Below, piece after piece: positions 38,049-46,562 of a stretch of DNA of 64,000 nt. Under the pieces are notes generated by a model. That model made no database searches, was not told the DNA's origin, and worked only from the letters and a program-made list of their open reading frames with translations. Origin of the DNA: an uncultured Sutterella sp. (GTDB lineage: Bacteria; Pseudomonadota; Gammaproteobacteria; Burkholderiales; Burkholderiaceae_F). Where the stretch lies: positions 124,001-188,000 of the forward strand of contig UQUR01000004.1 of assembly GCA_900544345.1 (NCBI GenBank). The letters run 5' to 3'. The position numbers and the translations under genes are program-made. Numbering within the stretch: position 1 is the first letter of the stretch; every line of letters begins with the position of its first letter.

Positions 38049-38936
38049 TTAAGCGACATCACGATCGGCTAAGCGGCGCAACGCTTCACGATATTTTTGA
38101 GACGTTCTTTCCAGAATTTCGTCTGGAGCACGCGGGGCCGGAGGCGTTTTATCCCAAGGTTGGGTTTCTAGCCAGTCACGGACAAATTGCTTATCAAAAG
38201 AAGGAGGAGACATTCCTTCGTTATATTGATCAGCGGGCCAGAAACGAGATGAGTCAGGCGTAAGCACTTCATCCATCAAGCGTACCGTACCGTCTTTATC
38301 CAGACCGAATTCAAACTTGGTATCTGCAATGATGATGCCTTTTGTCAATGCGTATTCATAAGCACGAGTATAAAGCGCAATGGAGTAGTCACGAATCTGA
38401 CGGGCAACATCTTCGCCCACTAATTCAACAGCTTGCTCGAAAGAAATATTTTCATCGTGTTTGCCAACTTCCATCTTGGCAGCAGGAGTAAAGATGGGGT
38501 GCGGAAGTTTTTGGGCTTGCTTAAGGCCAGCAGGCAATTCGACGCCACAGACTTTTCCTGTTGCCTGATAGTCTTTCCAGCCGCCGCCAATGATATAGCC
38601 GCGAACGACGCATTCGATCGGAATCGGTTTGAGTTTCATCGCAACGACCGAGCGCCCCTTGACTTGTTCAATTTCATCTTCAGCCACGACAGTCGTCGGA
38701 TCAATGCCCGTTAAATGATTAGGAACAATATCCTTGAGTTTTTCAAACCAAAAATCTGTGAGCGCTTGAAGTACCATACCTTTGTAGGGAATGGGATCAT
38801 CAAGGATAACATCAAATGCAGAGATACGGTCCGTGGCAATGATCAAAAGTTTGTCATTGTCGAGCTCATAGGTATCGCGCACCTTACCGCGATAAATGCG
38901 TTTTAAGGAGTGCAAAGAGGTATCAAGAATGGGCAT
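38049..38936 (-). CDS. purC: Phosphoribosylaminoimidazole-succinocarboxamide synthase
   Basis: Makes SAICAR from CAIR, aspartate and ATP, the step after purE. The start at 38936 gives 295 residues opening MPILDTSLHSLKRIYRGKVRD, as in the long, betaproteobacterial/yeast-like SAICAR synthases. Landmarks are LIIATDRISAFDV (about 31-43), PIPIECVVRGYIIGG (about 101-115) and IIADTKFEFG (about 189-198). A longer frame adds 19 unconserved residues. Followed by a terminator before purE. Confidence 0.96.
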   Translation of the reverse strand: MPILDTSLHSLKRIYRGKVRDTYELDNDKLLIIATDRISAFDVILDDPIPYKGMVLQALTDFWFEKLKDIVPNHLTGIDPTTVVAEDEIEQVKGRSVVAMKLKPIPIECVVRGYIIGGGWKDYQATGKVCGVELPAGLKQAQKLPHPIFTPAAKMEVGKHDENISFEQAVELVGEDVARQIRDYSIALYTRAYEYALTKGIIIADTKFEFGLDKDGTVRLMDEVLTPDSSRFWPADQYNEGMSPPSFDKQFVRDWLETQPWDKTPPAPRAPDEILERTSQKYREALRRLADRDVA

Positions 38937-39072
38937 GACGTTTGATTCCGTTAGAAAAGTAAAGTTAGCAGTTGCCAACGAATTAACAAACACATTCTAA
39001 TGGTTTTTTGTGCTACTGAGCGTAATTTTGTTTGAGTTTTGTCTCAATAGAAAGGCAAAGAGCACTGACGGT

Positions 39073-39462
39073 TCAGACTAGCCAGAAACAATCAATGAGA
39101 ATAGCCGCCCAGACGATCAATGCCAATGCACAAGCAAAAAGCACCGCACAGCTTCCCATGTCTTTAGCACGCTTTGACAAAGGATGAATTTCCATGCCGA
39201 TACGGTCAATAGTTGCTTCAATGGCTGAATTGAGAATTTCAACAATCAGCAGAAAAAGTAGCACAGCAATCAGCGAGACAGTCTGTAAAAGTGTTACAGG
39301 TAATACTGCAGCAATGATTGCGCCGATGACAAGTAACCAAAATTCCTGCCTAAACGCTTCTTCTGAACGATAGGCGGCAATAAAGCCGTCTTTAGAGTAA
39401 GAAAATGCGTTAATCAAACGTTTGATACCGCTTTTGCCTTTGAGCTCTTTTGCGTCAGACAT
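39073..39462 (-). CDS. dgkA: Diacylglycerol kinase
   Basis: Small integral membrane enzyme that phosphorylates diacylglycerol in lipid recycling. 129 residues with three membrane helices and the conserved EILNSAIEATIDRIG segment (about 71-85). The N-terminal amphipathic SYSKDGFIAAYRSEEAFRQE region is also typical. The start codon lies about nine bases after the U-run of the fba terminator, and no Shine-Dalgarno sequence is present in between. Confidence 0.95.
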   Translation of the reverse strand: MSDAKELKGKSGIKRLINAFSYSKDGFIAAYRSEEAFRQEFWLLVIGAIIAAVLPVTLLQTVSLIAVLLFLLIVEILNSAIEATIDRIGMEIHPLSKRAKDMGSCAVLFACALALIVWAAILIDCFWLV

Positions 39463-39471
39463 TTTTTCACT

Positions 39472-39503
39472 AAAAATTAAGAAGAGGGGAGCAAGCTCCC
39501 CTC
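39472..39503 (-). terminator. Intrinsic terminator after fba, close to the dgkA start
   Basis: Perfect nine-pair stem GAGGGGAGC (39484-39492) / GCTCCCCTC (39495-39503), then TTCTTAATTTTT on the minus strand. The tail ends nine bases before dgkA. Confidence 0.85.
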
Positions 39504-39526
39504 GGGTAAAGAAAGGTGAAGTGAGA

Positions 39527-40591
39527 TTAAAGGACGTTTTGCTTTAACTCACCGCTTGAGTAGCGCTTAGCCATGCTAAAGAGATCAATCGGTTTGATGC
39601 GAGCACCTTGGCCTTCACAGCCAAATTCGAGGTAACGCTTTTTGCAAAGTTCATAAGCGGCTTTGCGTGCAGCTTTCAGGTATTCGCGAGGATCAAACTT
39701 AGTCGGATTTTCAACCAGGAAGCGACGCACAGCGGCAGTCATCGCTAGACGGATGTCAGTGTCAATATTCACCTTACGAACGCCGTGCTTAATGGCTTCT
39801 TGAATTTCTTCAACCGGCACGCCGTATGTCTCACGGAACTGGCCACCGAATTCGCGAATTTCTGCAAGGTATTCCTGAGGAACTGAGGAAGAACCGTGCA
39901 TTACCAAATGTGTATTGGGTAGGCGACGATGAATTTCTTTAACCCGTTCAATAGACAAAATATCACCAGTCGGTTTACGGGTGAATTTATATGCGCCGTG
40001 GCTCGTGCCGATGGCGATGGCCAAGGCATCAAGCTGAGTTTTTTCTACAAAGTCTGCCGCCTGATCAGGATCGGTGAGCAGTTGGTCGCGAGTCATTTTC
40101 GCATCAGTGCCATGGCCGTCTTCTTTGTCGCCTTTCATGGTTTCTAAAGAACCCAGACAGCCCAATTCGCCTTCAACGCTCACACCGATGCAGTGAGCCA
40201 TTTCAACAACCTGACGAGTTACGTTGACGTTGTAGTCGAAGCTTGCAATGGTCTTGCCGTCGGCTTGAAGAGAACCGTCCATCATGACTGAAGAAAAGCC
40301 CATTCGAATAGCACCCTGGCAAACAGCGGGACTTTGACCGTGATCCTGATGCATACAGACTGGAACATCAGGATACGTTTCAACGGCAGCCTGAATAAGA
40401 TTTTTCAGAAACAGTTCACCGGTGTAGCGTCGTGCGCCGGCTGAGGCCTGCATGATAACAGGAGCTCCAACCTCTTGAGCAGCGGTCATAATAGCCTGAA
40501 CTTGTTCCATGTTGTTCACGTTGAAAGCCGGTACGCCGTAGCCATTTTCGGCAGCGTGATCCAGTAATTGACGTAAAGAGACAATAGCCAT
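39527..40591 (-). CDS. fba: Class II fructose-bisphosphate aldolase, CbbA type
   Basis: Zinc enzyme that cleaves or forms fructose-1,6-bisphosphate in glycolysis and gluconeogenesis. 354 residues, with PAFNVNNMEQ near the N-terminus, the zinc and catalytic segment VCMHQDHGQSP (about 76-86), VEGELGCLG (about 139-147), IAIGTSHGAYK (about 190-200) and HGSSSVPQE (about 231-239). This is the long CbbA/Fba subtype common in betaproteobacteria. It works opposite fbp in the window. Confidence 0.97.
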   Translation of the reverse strand: MAIVSLRQLLDHAAENGYGVPAFNVNNMEQVQAIMTAAQEVGAPVIMQASAGARRYTGELFLKNLIQAAVETYPDVPVCMHQDHGQSPAVCQGAIRMGFSSVMMDGSLQADGKTIASFDYNVNVTRQVVEMAHCIGVSVEGELGCLGSLETMKGDKEDGHGTDAKMTRDQLLTDPDQAADFVEKTQLDALAIAIGTSHGAYKFTRKPTGDILSIERVKEIHRRLPNTHLVMHGSSSVPQEYLAEIREFGGQFRETYGVPVEEIQEAIKHGVRKVNIDTDIRLAMTAAVRRFLVENPTKFDPREYLKAARKAAYELCKKRYLEFGCEGQGARIKPIDLFSMAKRYSSGELKQNVL

Positions 40592-40694
40592 GATTGCGAC
40601 GTCCTAAAGTAAAAAATCAATGCAATTGAGTTATTTTAGCGGTAACCAGCAAAATTGTTAATCAAAACAAAGTAGCAAATCATTTCAAAGAAAC

Positions 40695-42068
40695 TTAACT
40701 TTGCATGATAGAGTCATTCTTCTTAACCTGAGCTTTAATTCCTTTGAGGATAGCATCGGCTACGTTTTGCTGATAGGTCGCCGTCTTAAGTTTTCTTTCT
40801 TCTTGCGGATTACTGATAAAAGCGGTTTCTACCAATATAGATGGAATGCCTGGGGCTTTTAGCACCAAAAAGCCCGCCTGTTCAACCTGTTTGCGGTGCA
40901 GTGTGTTGATTTTCCCAAGGTATTGCAACACACTGTGACCTAATTCCAAGCTGTAATTAATTTTCCACGATGTGGTCATATCGACTAAAACCGACTGTAG
41001 TCGTTTATCAACTTCTTTGAAGTTTGCTCCACCGATAAGGTCTGCTTCATTTTGGTTTTTAGCAAGCCACATGGCTGCCGAACTCGTAGCACCTCTCTCA
41101 GATAGTGCATAAACGGATGCCCCTTTGGCAGAGGGTTTAGTCCATGCATCAGCGTGAATACTGACAAAAAGATGAGCTTTTGCCTTTTGAGCAATCATCA
41201 CACGCTGGCTGAGACTGACAAAGTGATCACTTGAACGAGTCATAACCACCTTCATGCCTTTTTCACGTTTGATCAGCCTTTCGAGACGCTTGGCAATTGA
41301 AAGTGTGATGTGTTTCTCATAAGTTTTTCTTTTACCAACGGCTCCGGGATCTTCACCACCGTGACCAGCGTCGACCACAATCACAATATCGCGCTTAACC
41401 TTGGCAGCAGGTTTTGCCGAAGGGGTTTTAGTTGCTTGTGGGGTGGCTTTAGATTGTGATAGAGCCGACGGTGTGTTGTTCTTTTTGTTCGTTGCAGAAT
41501 CTTTTGACTGATTTTGCGGTATGGCCGGGGACTGAGCATTGGATTTAGTTTTATTTTGTGCAAGAAGCTCCCGTAGAGGATCTGAGGGAGTTTTATGACC
41601 ATTTAGACCCGCAATGACGCCCGCGATGGGGTCTTCCGATTCCACGGGGTAAATATCGAAAATTAATCGGTATTTGTAGTTAGCAACTGGCTTTAAAGAA
41701 AAGACTTCTGGACGGACTTCGCTCTTTAAATCCATGACCAAGCGGACAATGGTTGGGGTGTATTGTCCGATTCGTACTGATTTGATGTAGGGGTCATTGG
41801 GCGAAACATCAGAGATCATTTTCTGTAGCTTCGCTGTGAGAGTCAATCCCTCAATGTCCACAACCAGACGATAAGGCATGGGAGAGCGAACGAGAAAATA
41901 CTTGAATTTAATCGGCTGATCATGCTCCAATGTCACCCGAGTATATTCTTCGGCCGGCCACATACGCACGTCTACCATTTGAGCGGCATGCGCCAGCTTC
42001 ATCGGTAGCAGGGAAAGAGCCAATGTACCAGATGTCGTACTAATTAGAGTTCTGCGTGAGATGTCCAT
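40695..42068 (-). CDS. amiC: N-acetylmuramoyl-L-alanine amidase AmiC-type, Tat-exported
   Basis: Septal peptidoglycan amidase that splits daughter cells. The N-terminus holds a twin-arginine signal (SRRTLIS, then a hydrophobic stretch to about residue 29). It is followed by an AMIN domain (about 32-145) that targets the division site, a Ser/Thr/Pro/Lys-rich linker (about 165-222) and an Amidase_3 domain (about 225-450). Zinc ligands are visible in DAGHGGEDPGA and SIHADA. 457 residues, normal for AmiC. Overlaps tsaE by 25 bases. Confidence 0.93.
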   Translation of the reverse strand: MDISRRTLISTTSGTLALSLLPMKLAHAAQMVDVRMWPAEEYTRVTLEHDQPIKFKYFLVRSPMPYRLVVDIEGLTLTAKLQKMISDVSPNDPYIKSVRIGQYTPTIVRLVMDLKSEVRPEVFSLKPVANYKYRLIFDIYPVESEDPIAGVIAGLNGHKTPSDPLRELLAQNKTKSNAQSPAIPQNQSKDSATNKKNNTPSALSQSKATPQATKTPSAKPAAKVKRDIVIVVDAGHGGEDPGAVGKRKTYEKHITLSIAKRLERLIKREKGMKVVMTRSSDHFVSLSQRVMIAQKAKAHLFVSIHADAWTKPSAKGASVYALSERGATSSAAMWLAKNQNEADLIGGANFKEVDKRLQSVLVDMTTSWKINYSLELGHSVLQYLGKINTLHRKQVEQAGFLVLKAPGIPSILVETAFISNPQEERKLKTATYQQNVADAILKGIKAQVKKNDSIMQS

Positions 42069-42544
42069 AGCTGTTTCAATTCGTTGAGTACGTTGAGGCC
42101 CGTTTCAGAGTGGTACTTGAAAGATATTTCCCTTCCCTGGTCTTTAGGTATTAATTCAATGAAAAGATCTGCGCTCGGTAAGCATTGACCAGCTTTTTCA
42201 CTCCATTCACAAAACGTAATGTGTCCGGGAGCAAAGTCATCTCTGAATCCTGCGTCTAAAAACTCCTCTGGGCTTTCAAACCGATAAAAATCAAAGTGAA
42301 AAACTTCAATTTCGGAATCTATCTCATAGGTTTCAAGCAGTGTAAAGGTAGGACTTTTAATACGTCCGGATACTCCAAGAGCTCGCAATGTTGCCCGAGT
42401 TAAAGATGTTTTGCCGGCTCCTAAGTTTCCTTCTAAACGAATATTAAAGCCTCGAGAAATGATCTCATCTCGGTACTTCATTAAAGATTGAGCTAGAAGG
42501 GAACCCAACCGGTCGGTGTCTTGGGGCGCAGGCAGATAGAGCAT
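42044..42544 (-). CDS. tsaE: tRNA threonylcarbamoyladenosine biosynthesis ATPase TsaE
   Basis: P-loop ATPase of the TsaBDE complex that completes t6A37 synthesis from the Sua5 product. GNLGAGKTSLTRATLRALG (about residues 40-58) is the Walker A region; FHFDFYR (about 84-90) and EWSEKA (about 114-119) are typical. The start at 42544 opens MLYLPAPQD and gives 166 residues; an in-frame TTG 12 bases upstream is possible. Its 3' end overlaps amiC, a common tsaE-amiC arrangement. Confidence 0.93.
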   Translation of the reverse strand: MLYLPAPQDTDRLGSLLAQSLMKYRDEIISRGFNIRLEGNLGAGKTSLTRATLRALGVSGRIKSPTFTLLETYEIDSEIEVFHFDFYRFESPEEFLDAGFRDDFAPGHITFCEWSEKAGQCLPSADLFIELIPKDQGREISFKYHSETGLNVLNELKQLWTSHAEL

Positions 42545-42687
42545 CTCGAACCACAACAGTTAATGATTTAAATAAAGGTTTTATTTTAAAGAGCTGACAC
42601 TTAAATTAGTGCACAATTAAACCTTTAAATACAAAAAAAGTGCTAAAAACGCTAACTGAAGGGAGAGTAAAGTGAGAAAAGTGGCGA

Positions 42688-42763
42688 TGGTGGGAGCGCA
42701 GAGACTCGAACTCTGGACCGACGGATTAAGAGTCCGCTACTCTACCAACTGAGCTACGCTCCC
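42688..42763 (-). tRNA. tRNA-Lys (anticodon CTT), copy 1
   Basis: 76 bases with encoded CCA; anticodon loop CTCTTAA gives CTT, reading AAG. Identical to the next copy except at 42739, where a base change turns the D-stem pair 10-25 into G-U. Last of three tRNA-Lys genes in the minus-strand transcript; a weak stem followed by seven T (about 42635-42660) may terminate it. Confidence 0.97.
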
Positions 42764-42791
42764 AATGCCAATCAATGCTATTTGAAGAAGA

Positions 42792-42867
42792 TGGTGGGAG
42801 CGCAGAGACTCGAACTCTGGACCGACGGATTAAGAGTCCGCTGCTCTACCAACTGAGCTACGCTCCC
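42792..42867 (-). tRNA. tRNA-Lys (anticodon CTT), copy 2
   Basis: 76-base cloverleaf with CCA, acceptor GGGAGCG/CGCTCCC, anticodon CTT. It is 104 bases from copy 1, with 28 bases between the two genes. A second AAG-reading copy suggests high demand for this codon or a recent duplication. Confidence 0.97.
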
Positions 42868-42892
42868 AAACCTTCAACAAATTTTCGGATGG

Positions 42893-42968
42893 TGGTGGGT
42901 CGTGAGAGACTCGAACTCTCGACCAACGGATTAAAAGTCCGCTGCTCTACCGACTGAGCTAACGACCC
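42893..42968 (-). tRNA. tRNA-Lys (anticodon TTT)
   Basis: 76-base cloverleaf with CCA, acceptor GGGTCGT/ACGACCC, anticodon loop CTTTTAA giving TTT, reading AAA and AAG. First gene of the cluster after the promoter at 43023-43051. Confidence 0.97.
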
Positions 42969-43022
42969 GTAGAACTAACGAGCGGGACAAGCCCACAGGT
43001 AACGTGTCCAACCGAGTGCGAA

Positions 43023-43051
43023 ATGATGCCTCATCTAAAAGAATTTGTCAA
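43023..43051 (-). promoter_or_regulatory. Promoter of the tRNA-Lys cluster
   Basis: Minus-strand consensus TTGACA (43046-43051) and CATCAT (43023-43028) with a 17-base spacer, followed by a GC-containing discriminator (TTCGCAC). This is typical of a stable-RNA promoter. The start would be about 48 bases before tRNA-Lys(TTT). Confidence 0.75.
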
Positions 43052-43249
43052 ATTAATTTAATGAAAAAATTGCTTTATCCATCAAAAATTCTTTTTTTAA
43101 TCCAAAGAATAAAATCATTTTAAGATACAGATGTTAGGGTAAACGATAACAAAAATGACTAAATAAAGTCTCGACAAATGATCTTTTATAGTTAATAATT
43201 CGTTTTGTCAATAAAATGAATTGCCTGAATTTAAAGGAATTGATAGATG

Positions 43250-43288
43250 TTTATATTTTTTATATAAATTGAAAATAAAAAATATAAA
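43250..43288 (+). repeat. AT-rich inverted repeat in the recA leader
   Basis: TTTATATTTTTTAT (43250-43263) and its exact complement ATAAAAAATATAAA (43275-43288) are separated by 11 bases, about 50 bases before the recA ATG. The rest of 43052-43249 is AT-rich with no gene recognised. No LexA-type CTG-N10-CAG site was seen between 42969 and 43339. Confidence 0.7.
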
Positions 43289-43339
43289 AACTACGTTCTT
43301 AAATAAGTTGGGCCAACGATAACCGCTGAGGATATAAAA

Positions 43340-44422
43340 ATGGCAGAAAAGAAAACGTTACCGCGAGTCGAACGAGTTGAGGGTGAAGAAAGAAAGAAAG
43401 CGCTCAGCGCAGCTTTAGCCCAAATTGAAAAGCAATTTGGCAAAGGTTCTATTATGCGTATGGGCGACAAAGGCATGAGTGAAGATATTGATGTCGTCTC
43501 AACCGGTTCTCTCGGATTGGATCTCGCTCTTGGTGTGGGTGGTTTGCCTCGCGGCCGAATCGTTGAGATTTATGGCCCTGAGTCATCTGGCAAGACTACA
43601 TTGGCGCTGCACGTTGTTGCACAAATGCAAAAAACGGGCGGTACCTGCGCTTATATTGATGCTGAACATGCACTGGATATTCAGTACGCTCAACGTTTGG
43701 GTGTGGATTTGGCAGATCTGTTAATTTCACAGCCCGATACTGGAGAGCAGGCCTTGGAAATCTGTGATGCATTGGTTCGTTCAGGCTCCGTTGATATGGT
43801 TGTAATTGACTCTGTGGCGGCATTGACTCCTCAGGCTGAAATTGAAGGAGAAATGGGCGAAGCATTACCTGGCTTACAGGCAAGATTAATGAGTCAGGCG
43901 CTCAGAAAGCTGACCTCATCTATTAAACGTACCAATACATTGGTTGTTTTTATTAACCAAATTCGCATGAAAATTGGTGTCAGTTACGGCAATCCGGAGA
44001 CAACAACGGGCGGCAATGCTTTGAAGTTCTACAGCTCTGTTCGTTTGGATATCCGTCGGGTCGGTGCAATTAAAAAAGGCGATGAGGTTATCGGCTCAGA
44101 TACAAAAGTGAAGGTTGTGAAAAACAAAGTTGCGCCTCCTTTCAAAACAGCCCAATTTGACATCCTGTACGGAGATGGTATTTCCCATGAGGGAGAAGTC
44201 ATTGATATGGCTGTGGAGCTTAACCTGATGCAAAAGTCGGGGGCCTGGTACAGCTATCAGGGCAATAAAATCGGTCAGGGCCGTGATAATGCGCGTGAGT
44301 ACTTAAAAACCAATCCGGAGATCTTGTCAGAAATTGAAAATAAGATCAGGGAACTCAAAGGCGTTAAAGTCTTGAGAAAGAGCGATACGGTGCAAGACAG
44401 TGATGCCGGACTCGAACTTTAA
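43340..44422 (+). CDS. recA: Recombinase RecA
   Basis: Forms ATP-dependent filaments on single-stranded DNA for homologous recombination and SOS induction. 360 residues with Walker A GPESSGKTT (about 73-81), MRMGDKGM and the L1/L2 loop regions (EGEMGEALPGLQARLMSQ about 161-178, NPETTTGGNALKF about 212-224). GAGG precedes the ATG. Overlaps recX by about 20 bases. No SOS box is evident upstream. Confidence 0.98.
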   Translation: MAEKKTLPRVERVEGEERKKALSAALAQIEKQFGKGSIMRMGDKGMSEDIDVVSTGSLGLDLALGVGGLPRGRIVEIYGPESSGKTTLALHVVAQMQKTGGTCAYIDAEHALDIQYAQRLGVDLADLLISQPDTGEQALEICDALVRSGSVDMVVIDSVAALTPQAEIEGEMGEALPGLQARLMSQALRKLTSSIKRTNTLVVFINQIRMKIGVSYGNPETTTGGNALKFYSSVRLDIRRVGAIKKGDEVIGSDTKVKVVKNKVAPPFKTAQFDILYGDGISHEGEVIDMAVELNLMQKSGAWYSYQGNKIGQGRDNAREYLKTNPEILSEIENKIRELKGVKVLRKSDTVQDSDAGLEL

Positions 44423-44915
44423 TGATGAATCGGACGGCGGAGAAAAGCTCCGCCGGCGCTCGAGCTTGAGCTTAAAAGCTCGGGCCGTTCGTTATTTGGC
44501 TCGCCGTGAATACAGCCGGCTTGAATTACGTCAGCGCCTGCACTCCTATCTTTCAGAGGCCGAGACAGAAGATGACTTAGATTCAATACTTGACGATCTT
44601 GAGCAAAAAGGTTATTTGTCTGATGATCGTTTTGCTCGTTCGAAAGTTCGAAGCCGTTCCGCGCGGTATGGTAATGCTCGTATTGCCTACGAGCTAAAAA
44701 CAAGCGGTGTTTCAACAGAGGTCATTGAACAAGCTCTAAGTGAAGTCGCGGAAAGTGAGGCGAATCGGGCAAGACAGCTTTGGCTCAAGCGTTTTGGTCG
44801 CTCTCCGCAGGACTTTAAAGAAAGGTCTCAACAAATGAGGTACCTTTTATCAAGAGGTTTTTCTATGGAAGTCGCCCGCAAAGTGATTAATGCGGACGAC
44901 TTTGATGACTTTTAA
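44403..44915 (+). CDS. recX: Regulatory protein RecX
   Basis: Modulates RecA filaments. 170 residues with the RecX landmarks ARAVRYLARREYSRLELRQRL (about 25-45) and LEQKGYLSDDRFA (about 66-78). The start is uncertain: GTG at 44400, ATG at 44403, both inside the recA 3' end and without a good Shine-Dalgarno sequence. The overlap implies translational coupling to recA, the classical recA-recX unit. The N-terminus carries an extra acidic stretch. Confidence 0.92.
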   Translation: MPDSNFNDESDGGEKLRRRSSLSLKARAVRYLARREYSRLELRQRLHSYLSEAETEDDLDSILDDLEQKGYLSDDRFARSKVRSRSARYGNARIAYELKTSGVSTEVIEQALSEVAESEANRARQLWLKRFGRSPQDFKERSQQMRYLLSRGFSMEVARKVINADDFDDF

Positions 44916-44938
44916 ACTGAAGCTTCTGTTTTATGAGC

Positions 44939-45790
44939 TTAGTGGTTGATGGCCTGCCTTTTTTGTGCTGAAAGCAGTGTATTGTGCATCAGCATTGCAA
45001 TGGTCATAGGACCTACTCCACCAGGAACAGGCGTGATCCAGGCCGCCTTTTCTCCGACAGATTCTGTGTCAACGTCCCCGCAGAGTTTCCCGTTTTCATC
45101 CCGGTTGGTGCCTACATCAATTACGACAGCCCCCGGTTTGACCATGTCAGCTGTTACGTATTTTGTCTTGCCGATGGCTGCAACAAGGATATCGGCATCG
45201 AGTGTGTAATGCTTCAGGTTAGGGGTGTGGCTGTGTGTGATGGTTACAGTTGCATTTTCCTGAAGCAAAAGCATGGATAAAGGTTTGCCGACAATGTTGG
45301 AGCGACCGAGAATAACAGCGTGCTTACCTTCAATCGGACAGTTGATTGCCTTTAGCAGTGCAATGATGCCTGCTGGTGTACAGGGTTTGAAACCGCCTCC
45401 GGTAGTAACGAGCTTTCCGGTGTTATAGATGTGAAAGCCGTCGACGTCTTTATTAGGATCGATCGTCTCTAGGATAAGTCCTGCGTGCATATGCTCTGGT
45501 AAAGGCAGCTGAACCAAAATACCGTCAATACAGGGATCTTCATTGAGCATTCTGATAACTTCAAGAAGTTCTTTTTCGGAGCAGCTTTCTGGAAGCCGCC
45601 GCTCTATTGATGTAATTCCAACTTCCCTACATGCTCGGATTTTGTTGCGCACGTAAATTGTACTAGCAGGGTTTTCTCCGACCATAACCACAGCGAGTGC
45701 GGGAGCTCGGCGCAACCGGCTTACTGCCTCTTTGGTTTTGGCTCTGATTTGTTGAGCAACTGCTTTCCCATCAATGAGTTGAGCTGACAT
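44939..45790 (-). CDS. folD: Bifunctional methylenetetrahydrofolate dehydrogenase/cyclohydrolase
   Basis: Interconverts methylene-, methenyl- and formyl-tetrahydrofolate for purine and methionine synthesis. 283 residues with VGENPASTIYVRNKIRACREVGI (about 37-59, catalytic Lys and Tyr), GILVQLPLPEHM (about 94-105), AVILGRSNIVGKP (about 159-171) and PGGVGPMTIAML (about 262-273). AAGGA lies upstream. Convergent with recX. Confidence 0.97.
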   Translation of the reverse strand: MSAQLIDGKAVAQQIRAKTKEAVSRLRRAPALAVVMVGENPASTIYVRNKIRACREVGITSIERRLPESCSEKELLEVIRMLNEDPCIDGILVQLPLPEHMHAGLILETIDPNKDVDGFHIYNTGKLVTTGGGFKPCTPAGIIALLKAINCPIEGKHAVILGRSNIVGKPLSMLLLQENATVTITHSHTPNLKHYTLDADILVAAIGKTKYVTADMVKPGAVVIDVGTNRDENGKLCGDVDTESVGEKAAWITPVPGGVGPMTIAMLMHNTLLSAQKRQAINH

Positions 45791-45807
45791 AGCTTTAGGT
45801 CCTTATA

Positions 45808-45840
45808 TCAAAAAAAGTCCGCCAGCATAAGCGGACTTTT
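45808..45840 (-). terminator. Intrinsic terminator after the FixJ-type regulator
   Basis: AAAAGTCCGC (45813-45822) pairs perfectly with GCGGACTTTT (45831-45840), followed by a T-run on the minus strand. It separates the two-component genes from folD. Confidence 0.9.
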
Positions 45841-45860
45841 CGCTCCAATCAATTGTTGGA

Positions 45861-46511
45861 TTAAATTTGTTTGCTGGCACTCATTACCACACGCATCAAA
45901 TCGGCCACAGTGCCGGAGTTGGTTTTATCCATAATTGAAGCACGGTGAGCTTCAACCGTTTTAATAGAAATACCTAAATCATCAGCAATTTGCTTATTTA
46001 AGCGACCGGCAACAATTCTTTCCAGAACTTGTTGTTCTCGTGGGGTAAGTTTTGAGAGCATCGCCTCGTTTAATGATTGACGTTCGCTCTTTACTCGTTG
46101 CTCGCGAGCCTCAGAAAGCAAGCGAGAAATCAGAGGTAAAAGAGATTCAATTTTGACCGGCTTTTGTAAAAAGTCAGCCGCACCTTTTTTTAGTGCACTG
46201 ACAGCCATCGGGACATCACCGTGTCCAGTCAGAAAAACGATGGGGATAGTTGCTTTTCTGGCAATTAGGTGATCCTGCACTTCTGTGCCAGGCATACCGG
46301 GCATGCGCTGGTCGAGCAACAAAACAGCGATCGCATTTGGGTCATATTTAGCGATAAAGGCTTCACCGCTGTCATAGGCTTCAACGCGAAAATCCTGTGA
46401 CTCCAGAAGTCTGCGCAACGAGTCTCTTACATCTGCGTCGTCGTCAACAACGTAGACAGTGCCTAAAGGTTCTTTGCGAATATTGTCAAAATTAAATGCA
46501 GGAAAAGACAT
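45861..46511 (-). CDS. FixJ-family response regulator
   Basis: 216 residues: receiver domain (about 20-135) with VYVVDDDADVRDSL (acidic pair), LLLDQRMPG (phospho-Asp near 69), FLTGHGDVPMAV and FLQKPV (switch Lys), then a LuxR-type DNA-binding domain (about 148-210) with LTPREQQVLERIVAGRLNKQIA and TVEAHRASIMDK. The FixJ/TtrR/DctR subgroup is clear. It lies 52 bases downstream of its presumed partner kinase. The start at 46511 is preferred (ATG); a TTG 18 bases upstream is possible. Confidence 0.92.
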   Translation of the reverse strand: MSFPAFNFDNIRKEPLGTVYVVDDDADVRDSLRRLLESQDFRVEAYDSGEAFIAKYDPNAIAVLLLDQRMPGMPGTEVQDHLIARKATIPIVFLTGHGDVPMAVSALKKGAADFLQKPVKIESLLPLISRLLSEAREQRVKSERQSLNEAMLSKLTPREQQVLERIVAGRLNKQIADDLGISIKTVEAHRASIMDKTNSGTVADLMRVVMSASKQI

Positions 46512-46562
46512 AATTTTCAATAAGGGCAACTAGCCGAAAATTTTGATACACAGCTTTTCATT

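Noticed and set aside
42775..42957. 60-residue plus-strand frame in the tRNA-Lys cluster
   Set aside because: It is a translation of the antisense of two tRNA genes.
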